Below, piece by piece: positions 9,699 to 18,129 of a DNA stretch of 64,000 nt. The position numbers and the translations under genes were made by a program. Under the pieces are notes generated by a model. The model saw nothing but the letters and a program-made list of their open reading frames with translations, was not told the DNA's origin and did not search any database. Source of the stretch: Nocardioides agariphilus (GTDB lineage: Bacteria; Actinomycetota; Actinomycetes; Propionibacteriales; Nocardioidaceae); assembly GCF_015352445.1 (NCBI RefSeq), contig NZ_JADKPO010000002.1, positions 62,001-126,000 of the forward strand. The letters are read 5' to 3'. Positions within the stretch are counted from its first letter, which is position 1. Each line of letters starts with the position of its first letter.

Positions 9699-10394
9699 GT
9701 GAGCGACCTGATCGACACCACCGAGATGTACCTCCGGACGATCTATGAGCTCGTCGAGGAAGGCATCGTCCCGCTGCGTGCCCGGATCGCCGAGCGCCTG
9801 CACCAGAGCGGGCCCACCGTCTCCCAGACCGTCGCCCGCATGGAGCGCGACGGTCTGGTGACCGTCGAGGGCGACCGCCACCTCGAGCTGACCGCCGAAG
9901 GCACGCGCCTGGCCACCCGCGTGATGCGCAAGCACCGCCTCGCCGAGCGCCTGCTGACCGACGTGATCGGGCTCGACTGGGAGCTCGTCCACGCCGAGGC
10001 GTGCCGCTGGGAGCACGTGATGTCCGAGACCGTCGAGCGTCGGCTCGTCGAGCTGCTCGGCCACCCCACCGAGTCGCCGTACGGCAACCCCATCCCCGGC
10101 CTCGACGAGCTCGGCGAGGCCGCTCAGGCCGACGAGTTCATGGATGGCATGGTCTCGCTGGCCGACGTCACCACCCGAGTCGGCGACACCGCCTCGGTCC
10201 GGGTCCGCCGGATCTCCGAGGAGCTCCAGAAGGACGAGACCCTGATGTCCACCCTGCGCCGCATCGGCGCCGTCCCCGACAAGATCGTCGGCGTCTCCGG
10301 CACCGACCAGGGCGTGCTCGTGGGCTCCGGCGGCGAAGCCGCCGAGATCGACCTGGACGCCGCCTCCCACATCTTCGTCGGGATGGCCGGGTGA
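9699..10394 (+). CDS. DtxR/IdeR-family metal-dependent regulator
   Basis: 231-residue regulator with an N-terminal winged helix ([12 protein letters not shown] through the recognition stretch [16 protein letters not shown]), a metal-binding/dimerisation domain with the conserved CRWEHVMS and GNPIPG motifs, and a C-terminal SH3-like domain. This is the iron-sensing IdeR/DtxR arrangement rather than the shorter MntR. TAGGAC at 9682-9687 places transcription start at or just before the GTG at 9699, and there is no Shine-Dalgarno, so the mRNA may be leaderless. Expected to repress iron-uptake genes when Fe2+-loaded. Confidence 0.9.
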   Translation: MSDLIDTTEMYLRTIYELVEEGIVPLRARIAERLHQSGPTVSQTVARMERDGLVTVEGDRHLELTAEGTRLATRVMRKHRLAERLLTDVIGLDWELVHAEACRWEHVMSETVERRLVELLGHPTESPYGNPIPGLDELGEAAQADEFMDGMVSLADVTTRVGDTASVRVRRISEELQKDETLMSTLRRIGAVPDKIVGVSGTDQGVLVGSGGEAAEIDLDAASHIFVGMAG

Positions 10395-10414
10395 GGGCTG
10401 GTGGTTGGTTTCAA

Positions 10415-10444
10415 CTGACATCCGGGGAAACCGCCGGATGTCAG
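10415..10444. terminator. Hairpin between convergent genes
   Basis: Perfect 11-bp inverted repeat CTGACATCCGG / CCGGATGTCAG with an 8-nt loop, located between the 3' ends of the DtxR and sirtuin genes. No U-tract, so a bidirectional GC-rich actinobacterial terminator is the natural reading. Confidence 0.6.
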
Positions 10445-10482
10445 GTGAAGCTTCCCCTGACCCGCGACAAGACAGCCTGACC

Positions 10483-11298
10483 TCAACCCACCAGTGCTGC
10501 CAGGAACTCCGAACAGCCGGCCTCGAGCTTGTACGTCGCCAGCTCGTCGCCGCGCGTAGCTCCCCGGTTGACGACGACCACGGGAGTGCCGGCGCGGGCG
10601 GCTCGGCGCACGAACCGGAAGCCGCTCATCACCATGAGCGAGGTACCGACGGCGAGCAGGGCACCCGAGGATCCCAGGGCGTCCACGGCGTCGTAGCAGC
10701 GCTGGACTCGCGCAGCCGGGACGTTCTCGCCGAAGAAGACCACGTCCGGCTTGAGTACCCCGCCGCAGTCGGAGCAGGCCGGCACCACGAAGTCGGTGGT
10801 GTCCTCGAGATCGACGTCGCCGTCGGGCCGCGTCGCGGCCGACGAGTGGCGAGCGACCCAGCCCGGGTTGAGCTCCGACATCCGTGACTGCAGCGCCGCG
10901 CGCGGGGTCACCGCTCGGCACGACAGGCAGATCACCTCCGAGATCCGCCCGTGGAGTGCGACCAGTGAGCGCGAGCCGGCCCGCTCGTGGAGGCCGTCGA
11001 CGTTCTGGGTGATCAGCAAGGTGGGGTCCAGCTGCGCGAGGGCGTGGTGCCCCGCATTGGGCGTGGCGCCTCGCATCCGCGACCAGCCGAGGTGGCTACG
11101 CCCCCAGTAGCGCTGCTGTGCCGCTGGTCCCGAGACGAACTCCTGGTAGGTCATCGGCTGTCGCGACGGCGATCCCGGCCCGCGGTAGTCGGGGATGCCG
11201 GAGTCGGTCGAGAGGCCGGCGCCCGTGAGCACGACGAGGGGACGCTCTCGCAGCAGCTCGAGCGCGTCGTCGTAGGTGGACTCGAGGGCGATCGTCAT
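10483..11298 (-). CDS. cobB: NAD-dependent protein deacylase (sirtuin)
   Basis: 271-residue class III deacylase. It shows the NAD-binding GAGLSTDSGIPDYRG motif, TQNVDGLH, the catalytic His in ALHGRI, two Cys pairs for structural zinc (CLSC and CSDC), and GTSLMV. Removes acyl groups from lysines using NAD. It starts at ATG 11298, overlapping the stop of the DUF2277 gene (ATGA). Unlike the SIR2 domain at 60.6-62.1 kb, this is a housekeeping sirtuin with its zinc site intact. Confidence 0.92.
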   Translation of the reverse strand: MTIALESTYDDALELLRERPLVVLTGAGLSTDSGIPDYRGPGSPSRQPMTYQEFVSGPAAQQRYWGRSHLGWSRMRGATPNAGHHALAQLDPTLLITQNVDGLHERAGSRSLVALHGRISEVICLSCRAVTPRAALQSRMSELNPGWVARHSSAATRPDGDVDLEDTTDFVVPACSDCGGVLKPDVVFFGENVPAARVQRCYDAVDALGSSGALLAVGTSLMVMSGFRFVRRAARAGTPVVVVNRGATRGDELATYKLEAGCSEFLAALVG

Positions 11299-11564
11299 GT
11301 TGCGTACCGCAAGCGGGCCCGCGCGCGGGCCTTCTCGGCCTCGATCTCGCGGTTCTTGGGAGGCGCCGTGGTGACCAGGTCGTCGAGGAGGTGGCGGGTG
11401 ATGTGGGCGATCTCGTGGACCGCGTGGTCGAACGCCTCCTGGTTGACCTGCGACGGCTTGGTCGTGCCGCTGACCTTCCGCACGAACTGGAGCGCCGCGG
11501 CGTACACCTCGTCCTTGGTGGCCGGCGGCTCGAAGTTGTTCAGCGGTCGGATGTTGCGGCACAT
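11295..11564 (-). CDS. DUF2277 family small protein
   Basis: 89 residues beginning MCRNIRPLNNFEPPAT and containing ALQFVRKVSGTTKPS, the diagnostic signature of DUF2277. Acidic-basic helical protein of unknown function, widespread in actinobacteria. Translationally coupled to the downstream sirtuin. Confidence 0.88.
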   Translation of the reverse strand: MCRNIRPLNNFEPPATKDEVYAAALQFVRKVSGTTKPSQVNQEAFDHAVHEIAHITRHLLDDLVTTAPPKNREIEAEKARARARLRYAT

Positions 11565-11657
11565 GGGTTCGAGATTACCCAGGCATCGGTGGCTCGAGGC
11601 CGCTTGCAGCGGGACCTCCCGGTTCTCGCCGGCAGGTGCGGGTGCCACGATGAGGAC

Positions 11658-12845
11658 ATGCCAGGCAAGCAGTCGGCCAAGCCCCAGACCCAACAACCCG
11701 GGGCCCGCGAGTTCGACATCGTGCTGTTCGGCGCGACCGGTTTCACCGGCGCCCTGACGGCCGAGTACCTCACGAAGAACGGGCCGGACGGCCTGCGCTG
11801 GGCGCTCGCCGGACGCAGCATCGAGAAGCTGGACAAGGTGCGCGCCCAGATCGGGGCGGACGTCGACCTGATCGTTGCCGACAGCGGCGACCCCGCATCC
11901 CTCGCCGACCTGGCCGCCCGCACTCGCGTGGTGCTGACCACGGTCGGGCCCTACGTCGGCCGCGGCGAGGCGCTCGTCGGCGCGTGCGCCGATGCCGGCA
12001 CCGACTACTGCGACATCACCGGGGAGGGCGAGTTCGTCGACACGATGTACGTCGCCCACCACGCGACCGCCGTCTCGACCGGGGCCCGCCTCGTGCACGG
12101 CTGCGGCTTCGACTCGATCCCCCACGACCTCGGCGCGATGTTCACCGTCGAGCACCTGCCCGCCGACGTACCGATCGACATGCGCGGCGTCGTCCGCGCG
12201 GGTGGGCTGCCGTCGGGAGGTACCTTCGAGACCGCCCTCACGGGCATGTCCAGGGCCCGCCAGATCCGCGCGGCAGCCCAGGCCCGCAGGCGCATCGAGC
12301 CCAAGCCTGTCGGGCGGTCCTCGCGAGCCGTCGGCGGCAAGCCGCACCGCGACAAGCTGCTGAACTACTGGCTGCTGCCGCTGCCGACCATGGACCCCGC
12401 GATCGTCGCGCGCAGCGGCGCGGCCCTGCCGACGTACGGTCCGAGGTTCCGCTACTCCCACTACGCCGGCACCAAGACGCTGCCCTACGCCGTGGGCGGC
12501 GCGGCCGTGGTGGCCGGGCTGGGTCTGGCCTCCCAGCTCAAGCTCACCCGCGAGCTGCTGATGAAGTGGTACCCCGCCGGCGACGGACCCGACCCGGAGC
12601 GCCGTCAGAAGTCCTGGTTCTCCGTGGACTTCGTGGGCGAGGCTGGTGGCGAGACCGTGCGAACGCGCGTCTCCGGCGGCGACCCGGGCTACACCGAGAC
12701 CGCGATGATGCTGGCCGAGTCAGGGCTGTGCCTGGCCTTCGACGACAACCCGGAGGTCGCCGGCCAGGTCACCACCGCCCAGGCGATGGGCGCCAACCTG
12801 ATGGCTCGCGTGCAGGCGGGCGGGCTGAGGTTCGAGGTCCGCTGA
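11658..12845 (+). CDS. Saccharopine dehydrogenase-like / trans-acting enoyl reductase family protein
   Basis: 395 residues. The N-terminal NAD(P)-binding Rossmann motif GATGFTGALTAEYL is followed by GPYVGRGEALVGACADAGTDYCDITGE, characteristic of the saccharopine dehydrogenase NADP domain found in mycobacterial homologues of Rv2449c and Rv2953. Mycobacterial Rv2953 reduces polyketide intermediates; no polyketide synthase lies nearby, so the substrate is unknown. A hydrophobic segment near residues 280-295 may anchor it to the membrane. Confidence 0.8.
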   Translation: MPGKQSAKPQTQQPGAREFDIVLFGATGFTGALTAEYLTKNGPDGLRWALAGRSIEKLDKVRAQIGADVDLIVADSGDPASLADLAARTRVVLTTVGPYVGRGEALVGACADAGTDYCDITGEGEFVDTMYVAHHATAVSTGARLVHGCGFDSIPHDLGAMFTVEHLPADVPIDMRGVVRAGGLPSGGTFETALTGMSRARQIRAAAQARRRIEPKPVGRSSRAVGGKPHRDKLLNYWLLPLPTMDPAIVARSGAALPTYGPRFRYSHYAGTKTLPYAVGGAAVVAGLGLASQLKLTRELLMKWYPAGDGPDPERRQKSWFSVDFVGEAGGETVRTRVSGGDPGYTETAMMLAESGLCLAFDDNPEVAGQVTTAQAMGANLMARVQAGGLRFEVR

Positions 12846-12886
12846 GGCGGACCGTCCCCGGGTTGTCTGCCAGACTTCGCCGCGTC

Positions 12887-14356
12887 ATGCGTGCGCGATC
12901 GTGGGACCCGCTCGGTCCCGTGCTGGCCATCGTGGCGGGCGTCGTCTACGCGGTCGGCGGCTGGAACGGCGTCCTCAACCGCGACCTCGGCCTGTTCGTC
13001 TATGGCGGCCAGCGGTTCCTCGACGGAGAGCCGCCCTACACCGGCGTCTTCAACCGGGTCGGTCCGCTCGCGGACATGCTGCCGGGGGTCGGGATCGCGC
13101 TCGGTCGCGCGGTCGGGTTGGCCGACGTCCACGGCGCGCGGGCGTTCTACCTCGTGTTGTCTGCAGTCTGCGCGGGACTGCTGTACGTCGTGGCGCGCGA
13201 CGTGCTCGGGTCGCGAACCGCAGCAGTGGTGGCCTGTGCGGCGTTCCTCTGCTTCGAGACGTTCACCGAGCTGGCCGGTAGCGGGCCGCGGGACAAGACC
13301 GCGATGCTCGTCTTCCTGCTGGCCGCCCTCGTCGCGGCGCGCGCCCGGCGCTGGTGGGCGTTCGGGGGCCTGACCGCGCTGGCGACCTTGACCTGGCAGC
13401 CGGCCTTCGTGCCGCTCCTGGTAGCCGGCGTCGTCGGCATCGTGTCCGGGCGCGAGGCGACGCGGCCGCTGGTCGCGGCCTTGCGGGTCTGTGTCGCGGG
13501 CCTCGTGACGACGCTGGTGTTCGCGGCGTACTTCTGGTCCGAAGGCGGTCTCTCGAGAGCGATCGACGGCTTCCTCCTCGTCAACCTGACCGACACCTCG
13601 CAGCCGTCGCCGCTGAAGAACCCGCTCTACGTCTGGCAGTTCCTCACCAACGGCTACGGCTGGTCGCTCTACCTCGTGCTGGTTGGACTCGCCGTCGCAC
13701 TGCTGGCGCTGGTGCCGCAGGTCGCTCGCATTGCCGGACTCGACCGCGACTACCTGGTCGTGGGCCTGGCCGGCGCCACGGCGGCCGCCTGGTCGACGTA
13801 CGCGCTGAACGGCCCCCCCGACATGTTCGTCGTGCTGCCCTTCGCCGCCATCGGCATCGGCATCGTGGGGCTCCTGCTCGAGCGACGGACCTCGCCGGCC
13901 CCTGCGGTCGCGCTGGCGTGCGTGCTCACGGTTGCCGCCGGCGCGCAGGCGGTCTCGCTGCGCGACGACACCCTGGTCGCCCAGCAGGCCTCGGTCGACG
14001 CGATGCTGCGCACGACGCCCGACGCCTCGATGCTGTCGGTCGCCGCCCCCGAGGCCCTGGCGCTGGCCGGCCGCCGCAACCCCACGCCGTACCAGCTGTT
14101 CGCCCTCGGCTTCGACCAGTACGTCGAGGACGAATGGCCCGGCGGCCTCGAGGGGTACGCCGAGTACGTGCGCACCGAGCGCCCCGAGTTGATCGTGATC
14201 AGCACCGGCAGCACCCCCGACTGGCTGGTGCCGGTCCTCGCCGATGACTACCGGCGCGTGGGCAGCGCCCCGAAGTGGTTCTGGTACGCCTCCACCGCCC
14301 TGCCAGCCGAGCAGCTGGACGAGCTCCACTCGGCGCTGAAGGCCGCCAAGCCCTGA
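12887..14356 (+). CDS. Polytopic membrane protein, glycosyltransferase-like
   Basis: 489 residues with about 9-10 transmembrane helices and a C-terminal globular domain of about 130 residues. The N-terminal loop (NRDLGLFVYGGQRFLDGEPP) resembles the first extracytoplasmic loop of GT-C-type mannosyl- or arabinosyltransferases, where acidic residues act in catalysis. Follows the reductase by 41 bp and may be co-transcribed. GT-C assignment is from topology only. Confidence 0.7.
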   Translation: MRARSWDPLGPVLAIVAGVVYAVGGWNGVLNRDLGLFVYGGQRFLDGEPPYTGVFNRVGPLADMLPGVGIALGRAVGLADVHGARAFYLVLSAVCAGLLYVVARDVLGSRTAAVVACAAFLCFETFTELAGSGPRDKTAMLVFLLAALVAARARRWWAFGGLTALATLTWQPAFVPLLVAGVVGIVSGREATRPLVAALRVCVAGLVTTLVFAAYFWSEGGLSRAIDGFLLVNLTDTSQPSPLKNPLYVWQFLTNGYGWSLYLVLVGLAVALLALVPQVARIAGLDRDYLVVGLAGATAAAWSTYALNGPPDMFVVLPFAAIGIGIVGLLLERRTSPAPAVALACVLTVAAGAQAVSLRDDTLVAQQASVDAMLRTTPDASMLSVAAPEALALAGRRNPTPYQLFALGFDQYVEDEWPGGLEGYAEYVRTERPELIVISTGSTPDWLVPVLADDYRRVGSAPKWFWYASTALPAEQLDELHSALKAAKP

Positions 14357-14528
14357 GCCGGCGGAGCACAGATCGGGAAGGGTGCCCCAGCGCAGCGAGT
14401 TTGACAGCGGATTTGCATACGAGTCCGTGAGATCGGGCCCTCGTCAAGCAGTCCGAGCGTCTCCGTCCCGGAAGTCGATCGGCTTGCGGAGACTTGGAAG
14501 GGGCGGCGCGCCGCACCCGGCGCCAGGG

Positions 14529-14906
14529 CTATCGCGGTCGGCTACCGTCCCTGATCTGGTCCGCGAGCTCGGGGATCTCGTCCAGGCGACCTGCAGCTAC
14601 CGCCACCACCAGGTCGTACGCCTCGTCATTGGTGAGGGTGAGCCGCATGCCGTTGATCCCGAGGAATGCGATGGTGGCCGCCAGGGCCAATCGCTTGTTC
14701 CCATCCACCAGGGCGTGGTTGCGTGCGAGCGAGTGCAGCAGCGCGGCGGCCTTCTCCTCCAGACTGGGATACGCATCATCCGCGAACGCCGAGGCCTGTG
14801 GGCGCGCCAACGCCGACTGGAGCAACCCGTGATCCCTGACGGCCGCCTCGCTGCCCAGAGTTCGCTCGGCGACGTGCAGCAACTCGGCCAGCGTCAGGTA
14901 GATCAC
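14529..14906 (-). CDS. doc: Doc/Fic-type toxin
   Basis: 125-residue toxin of the Doc branch of the Fic superfamily. It contains the active-site motif HALVDGNKRLA (HxxxDGNKR); Doc enzymes phosphorylate EF-Tu and stop translation. GTG at 14906 overlaps the stop of the antitoxin gene upstream. Family length is 120-130 residues, so the gene looks complete. Confidence 0.88.
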   Translation of the reverse strand: MIYLTLAELLHVAERTLGSEAAVRDHGLLQSALARPQASAFADDAYPSLEEKAAALLHSLARNHALVDGNKRLALAATIAFLGINGMRLTLTNDEAYDLVVAVAAGRLDEIPELADQIRDGSRPR

Positions 14907-15106
14907 TGGCCGAGTCGCTCCAAGGCCTCTGCATACCGGGGCAGCTCCTCGTCGAGGACCCGGTCGAGCAGCTCGGCGCGGCTGTGGTTCTCGATGTACT
15001 CGCGGACCGCCTGCCGGGCGACATCCTGCATCGAACGGGACTCGCGCTCGGCGCGCAGACGCAGCGCGTCAGCTTCGGTATCGGACAGCCGTAGCGTCAT
15101 CGCCAT
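14903..15106 (-). CDS. Ribbon-helix-helix antitoxin
   Basis: 67-residue partner of the Doc toxin. The N-terminus MAMTLRLSDTEADALRLRA is a typical ribbon-helix-helix beta strand plus helix; the C-terminal helical tail would wrap the toxin. This is not the Phd fold paired with P1 Doc. A possible -10 TACCAT just upstream suggests a very short or absent leader; autoregulation is expected. Confidence 0.8.
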   Translation of the reverse strand: MAMTLRLSDTEADALRLRAERESRSMQDVARQAVREYIENHSRAELLDRVLDEELPRYAEALERLGQ

Positions 15107-15154
15107 GTGCGTATGGTATCACCCATGACACCACCGGATTCCGATTGAGGATGG

Positions 15155-15240
15155 TCAGTCCGCCGGATGGGTCGTGACGGTGCCGGCGGTGCCGTCGACG
15201 GTGACGATCTGCCCGTGCACCAGTGGGGGACATGCGCAGG
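15155..15240 (-). pseudogene. 3' fragment of a PEP-utilising swivel-domain gene
   Basis: On the minus strand a frame reads LVHGQIVTVDGTAGTVT and then stops at 15155. That resembles the extreme C-terminus of PEP-utilising phosphohistidine domains. No further matching sequence is seen upstream, so only about 25 codons survive between the toxin-antitoxin pair and the tRNA. Short match, so low confidence. Confidence 0.35.
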
Positions 15241-15282
15241 TCACGAGCCGATCGGGTGTCCTGACCTGCGCGTCTTCAGTTG

Positions 15283-15355
15283 TGCCCCAGGCGCGAGTCG
15301 AACGCGCGACCTTTCGCTTAGGAGGCGGCTGCTCTATCCACTGAGCTACTGGGGC
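15283..15355 (-). tRNA. tRNA-Arg (anticodon CCT)
   Basis: 73-nt cloverleaf with no encoded CCA. Acceptor GCCCCAG/CTGGGGC is perfect, D stem GCTC/GAGC, T stem GCGCG/CGCGC with loop TTCGACT. Anticodon loop CTCCTAA gives CCT at 15320-15322. The anticodon stem (GCCGC against GCGAA) pairs at only three of five positions, which is unusual for a functional gene. Confidence 0.85.
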
Positions 15356-15359
15356 GGGA

Positions 15360-15420
15360 CGTGCGGAGTTGCTTGTGGAAAACCCTTCCGCACGAACGCC
15401 CCGCCTCAGTCCGGCGGGGC
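15360..15420. terminator. Tandem perfect hairpins
   Basis: CGTGCGGA/TCCGCACG (15360-15394, 8 bp) is followed by GCCCCGCC/GGCGGGGC (15398-15420, 8 bp, 7-nt loop). They lie between the tRNA 5' end and the 3' end of the transposase-like gene and probably terminate minus-strand transcription. The remaining sequence to 15551 shows no gene. Confidence 0.5.
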
Positions 15421-15551
15421 GATTGACGATCCTAGGCGGAAATGTCTCGCGAGATCACACCGGCGATGGGCTTGAGGCGTGTCCGGGCAGCGTGGTTCGC
15501 GAGAGGGGCCAGTTGCTGAACTAGGTGAGGGGATAGTGCGCGGGAGCAGCG

Positions 15552-17096
15552 CTACGTCCGCTGTCGAACCAATTCGTCGCGCCACACTTGGCGCGCCCAA
15601 GCGTTCTCCGCCATGGCTGCGAGGAGCACGACGACGGTCTGGTTGTGGACTCCCCAAGCGGGAAGTCGCTGCCCGTAGAACGCCCGTTCGAGCTGCGCGT
15701 TGAGACTCTCGGTGTCCTGGCGCATCCCGTACAACCGGGCGTGCTCGGGGCTCGTGGCAGGCACGACCCTCAGATACTCGCAGCGGTTGAACTTCGCCTG
15801 CGCGTCGTGGGTCACCGGAAGCAGAGGTTCCCACCAGGTGTGGGGCTCGCCCGTGGTGGGGCAGGGGAGGGTGTAGCGGCCGTAGAACTGGTGGCGCCTG
15901 GAGCCGTTCTTGTGGTGGGTCACGTCGCGCTTGGTCTGGTGTCGACGCAGCTCCACGAACTCGCTGCTGCCGTCGGAGGCGATGATCTGCTCGAACAGCG
16001 TGCCCGCACACGCCCACAGCTGGTGGCCACCGCAGCGTGACTCGCGTCTGGACCGTCGGCTGGACCACGGGAGCGGCTGGGCGGCGAAGCTGTGGCGGCC
16101 CAGCGTGATGCCGCCCTTACGCGCGGTCAGATGGCGGGCCGGTGCGATGACACCGCAGCCGGTAGCAGCCTGGACTTGGTCGAGGTGGGTGCCACGCCAA
16201 GCGCCGTCCGCGGTGAACGCGTGGATACCGGAAGATTTGCCGGCCAGGTTCTTCGCGAGATCGGTGAACACGCGTCCCTCGCCGCCCTGAGTCGCGGAGT
16301 CGAAGTGGGAGATGCCGAGGATGACTCGATGGTTGGTCATCGGCGATCGCACGGACGCGATCGCGAACTTCGTACCCCAGACGATGCCATCGACGCCGCC
16401 CTCGCCGTACTGCTGGCGTGCGCCGTCCTGGCGCACTGGCCGGAGCTCCCCAGTGACGCGGTTGACTCGCTCGCGATCGAGCGTTCGGAGCGGGCTCGAG
16501 AAGACCTTGCCGTCCATACCCACGACGTGGTCGCGGTGGTACCTCCCAACCGGCTGAGCATCCTCCTGGTTGAGCAGGCCAACTTCTTCGGCGCGCTCGA
16601 TCGCCAGTTCGGTCATCAAGTCAGAGACCGTGGACAAGCCCCCGGTGGAGACGCGCTTCCTCAAGAAGTAGGACCAATGGTCCCGGTTCGGCCCGCACTG
16701 GGGGATGGGCATATCGGCCTCGATCAGCGGATCAGCCGCCCGGAGGACCTCCCCCCAGAGCGCGGTGTCGCCCAGAGCTCTGGCCGTGGCGGAGGCCGAG
16801 CCAAAGATGCGGATCGCAGCCCCGAAAAGGACGAGGCACCAGTCGGGGTAGGTCAGCGGTCGGCCTCCTACGCTGTGTTCGCGATGGTTCGACTCCGCGA
16901 TGAACGCACCCAGAGCGTGAACGTGCGGATCAGCGGCGATCGCCCTTACTCGACTGATTGCGCTGCCCGCGCTGGCGCGCTGATGCCTCTGGGACTGCCG
17001 AAGCAGCAGCATGGCGTCATGATGAGGATCGCCGCTGGTGCGCCCACTGAGGATGCGAGGACGAGCGCCAGCCCGCTCGGAGCTAGGGGGAGTCAT
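15552..17096 (-). CDS. DDE-type transposase-like protein
   Basis: About 514 residues. Three acidic positions sit in transposase-like contexts: VVGMDGKVF, FTADGAWRG and MRQDTESLNAQLERAF, the last with the E-x5-R spacing common around the DDE glutamate. The interior contains Cys/His clusters (RCGGHQLWACAG and a Cys-rich C-terminal half). ATG at 17096 is chosen because it overlaps the upstream gene by 14 nt and removes an out-of-context N-terminal extension. It is the second gene of a unit with the recombinase-like protein. Not assigned to a named IS family, and terminal inverted repeats were not found by eye. Confidence 0.6.
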   Translation of the reverse strand: MTPPSSERAGARPRILSGRTSGDPHHDAMLLLRQSQRHQRASAGSAISRVRAIAADPHVHALGAFIAESNHREHSVGGRPLTYPDWCLVLFGAAIRIFGSASATARALGDTALWGEVLRAADPLIEADMPIPQCGPNRDHWSYFLRKRVSTGGLSTVSDLMTELAIERAEEVGLLNQEDAQPVGRYHRDHVVGMDGKVFSSPLRTLDRERVNRVTGELRPVRQDGARQQYGEGGVDGIVWGTKFAIASVRSPMTNHRVILGISHFDSATQGGEGRVFTDLAKNLAGKSSGIHAFTADGAWRGTHLDQVQAATGCGVIAPARHLTARKGGITLGRHSFAAQPLPWSSRRSRRESRCGGHQLWACAGTLFEQIIASDGSSEFVELRRHQTKRDVTHHKNGSRRHQFYGRYTLPCPTTGEPHTWWEPLLPVTHDAQAKFNRCEYLRVVPATSPEHARLYGMRQDTESLNAQLERAFYGQRLPAWGVHNQTVVVLLAAMAENAWARQVWRDELVRQRT

Positions 17097-18030
17097 CAAG
17101 GACCTCCTCGCCCCAGCGCTGCTGCCAATCCAAGTCAATGAGACGCCTGGCGGCATCGAGCGAGCGGATACCGAGGAGACCCGCGACATCTTCGATCCGA
17201 CCCGAGCGCGCGTAGGAGGCATTCGCGGCGTACTCGCGCAGCGAGCGCGGGCGCACGCCGGCGCGACTGACTCCCGCGGCAACCAGAGCCCGAGTGATGT
17301 TCGTCGAAACAGTCGGAGCGATGCTCTCCAACGGGTACGCACGCAGCGGTCTTGTCAGCGCCAACGGAATCTGGGAGGGGTCCCAAGCAAGGTGTCGCCG
17401 ACGGGCAGTGAGGCGCTGAGCATCGATGCGGGAGGACAGAACGGCCAGGCGGCCGGTTGGCAAGGCGAGCTCTCGCCTCAGCTCCCCGCGGCCGATTGCC
17501 AAGGTCTGTGCCCGTTGATCTAGATCGGACACCACGGCCGCAGAGATCTCGGCATGCGTCAGGCCCATGAGCGCGAGCTCCACGGTTGCAGGTCGAAGGG
17601 TGTCCGAGGGCCGCAGTCGCGAGGTAGCCCTCAGCCGACGGACTTCGGGGGGCGTGAGGGGCCGGGGTGTCGACCCGGTCTCAGACCGGGCAACCCGGAG
17701 CCCCACCGCTGGGTCCAGGCTCGTGGCGCCAACTGCTACGAAGCCGACAAACGCGTCGCGAACGACCGTGAGCCGAAAGCGGCTCGTAGAGGGACTCGGC
17801 GACAGGTAGCCGGGGAGGGGCGCAAACACAAAGCGCAGGACGAGACCGCTGTCAAGATCCGCGAGCGTCCGGCCCCCATGAGCCTCGGCGAACTTGATGA
17901 ACGAGCAGAACACCCGTCCGTACCTGCTGGCAGTGGACGGGGTCATGGATCCGTCGGCGATCCGCTCGCCCCACCGAGTGCACGCGGCGGTGCGCACGTC
18001 CCCCAGTTGGACCACCTGACCCCCCTCCAT
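17083..18030 (-). CDS. Tyrosine-recombinase-like protein lacking catalytic residues
   Basis: About 315 residues. An N-terminal SAM-like core-binding region (TPSTASRYGRVFCSFIKFAE) is followed by a C-terminal half whose end aligns by eye with integrase boxes: RPRSLREYAANASYARSG where HxLR is expected, then VAGLLGIRSLDAARRLIDL where LLGHxxxxTTxxY is expected. The box II His is Arg and the nucleophilic Tyr position is Ile/Leu, so strand cleavage is unlikely. A DNA-binding partner of the co-translated transposase is the favoured role. The start at ATG 18030 is preferred over the GTG at 18060, which lies within the promoter. Confidence 0.6.
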   Translation of the reverse strand: MEGGQVVQLGDVRTAACTRWGERIADGSMTPSTASRYGRVFCSFIKFAEAHGGRTLADLDSGLVLRFVFAPLPGYLSPSPSTSRFRLTVVRDAFVGFVAVGATSLDPAVGLRVARSETGSTPRPLTPPEVRRLRATSRLRPSDTLRPATVELALMGLTHAEISAAVVSDLDQRAQTLAIGRGELRRELALPTGRLAVLSSRIDAQRLTARRRHLAWDPSQIPLALTRPLRAYPLESIAPTVSTNITRALVAAGVSRAGVRPRSLREYAANASYARSGRIEDVAGLLGIRSLDAARRLIDLDWQQRWGEEVLDDSP

Positions 18031-18032
18031 CT

Positions 18033-18073
18033 GTGACTGTCTATAATTATAGACAGTCACTTTCGTCTGTCAA
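18033..18073 (-). promoter_or_regulatory. Consensus promoter with 28-bp palindromic operator
   Basis: On the minus strand TTGACA (18073-18068) and TATAAT (18051-18046) are exact consensus boxes spaced 16 bp. A perfect 28-bp palindrome covers 18033-18060, including the whole -10 box, and ends 2 bp before the ATG at 18030. Transcription would start about 18038. Such a site is expected to be shut off by a symmetric dimeric repressor, either the recombinase-like protein itself or the HTH protein encoded divergently at 18130. Confidence 0.8.
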
Positions 18074-18129
18074 TCGTCGCTCAGCGCGCCCTGAGGTCGG
18101 ACGGGGGTGGTGACTCCTACGCTGCGGAT

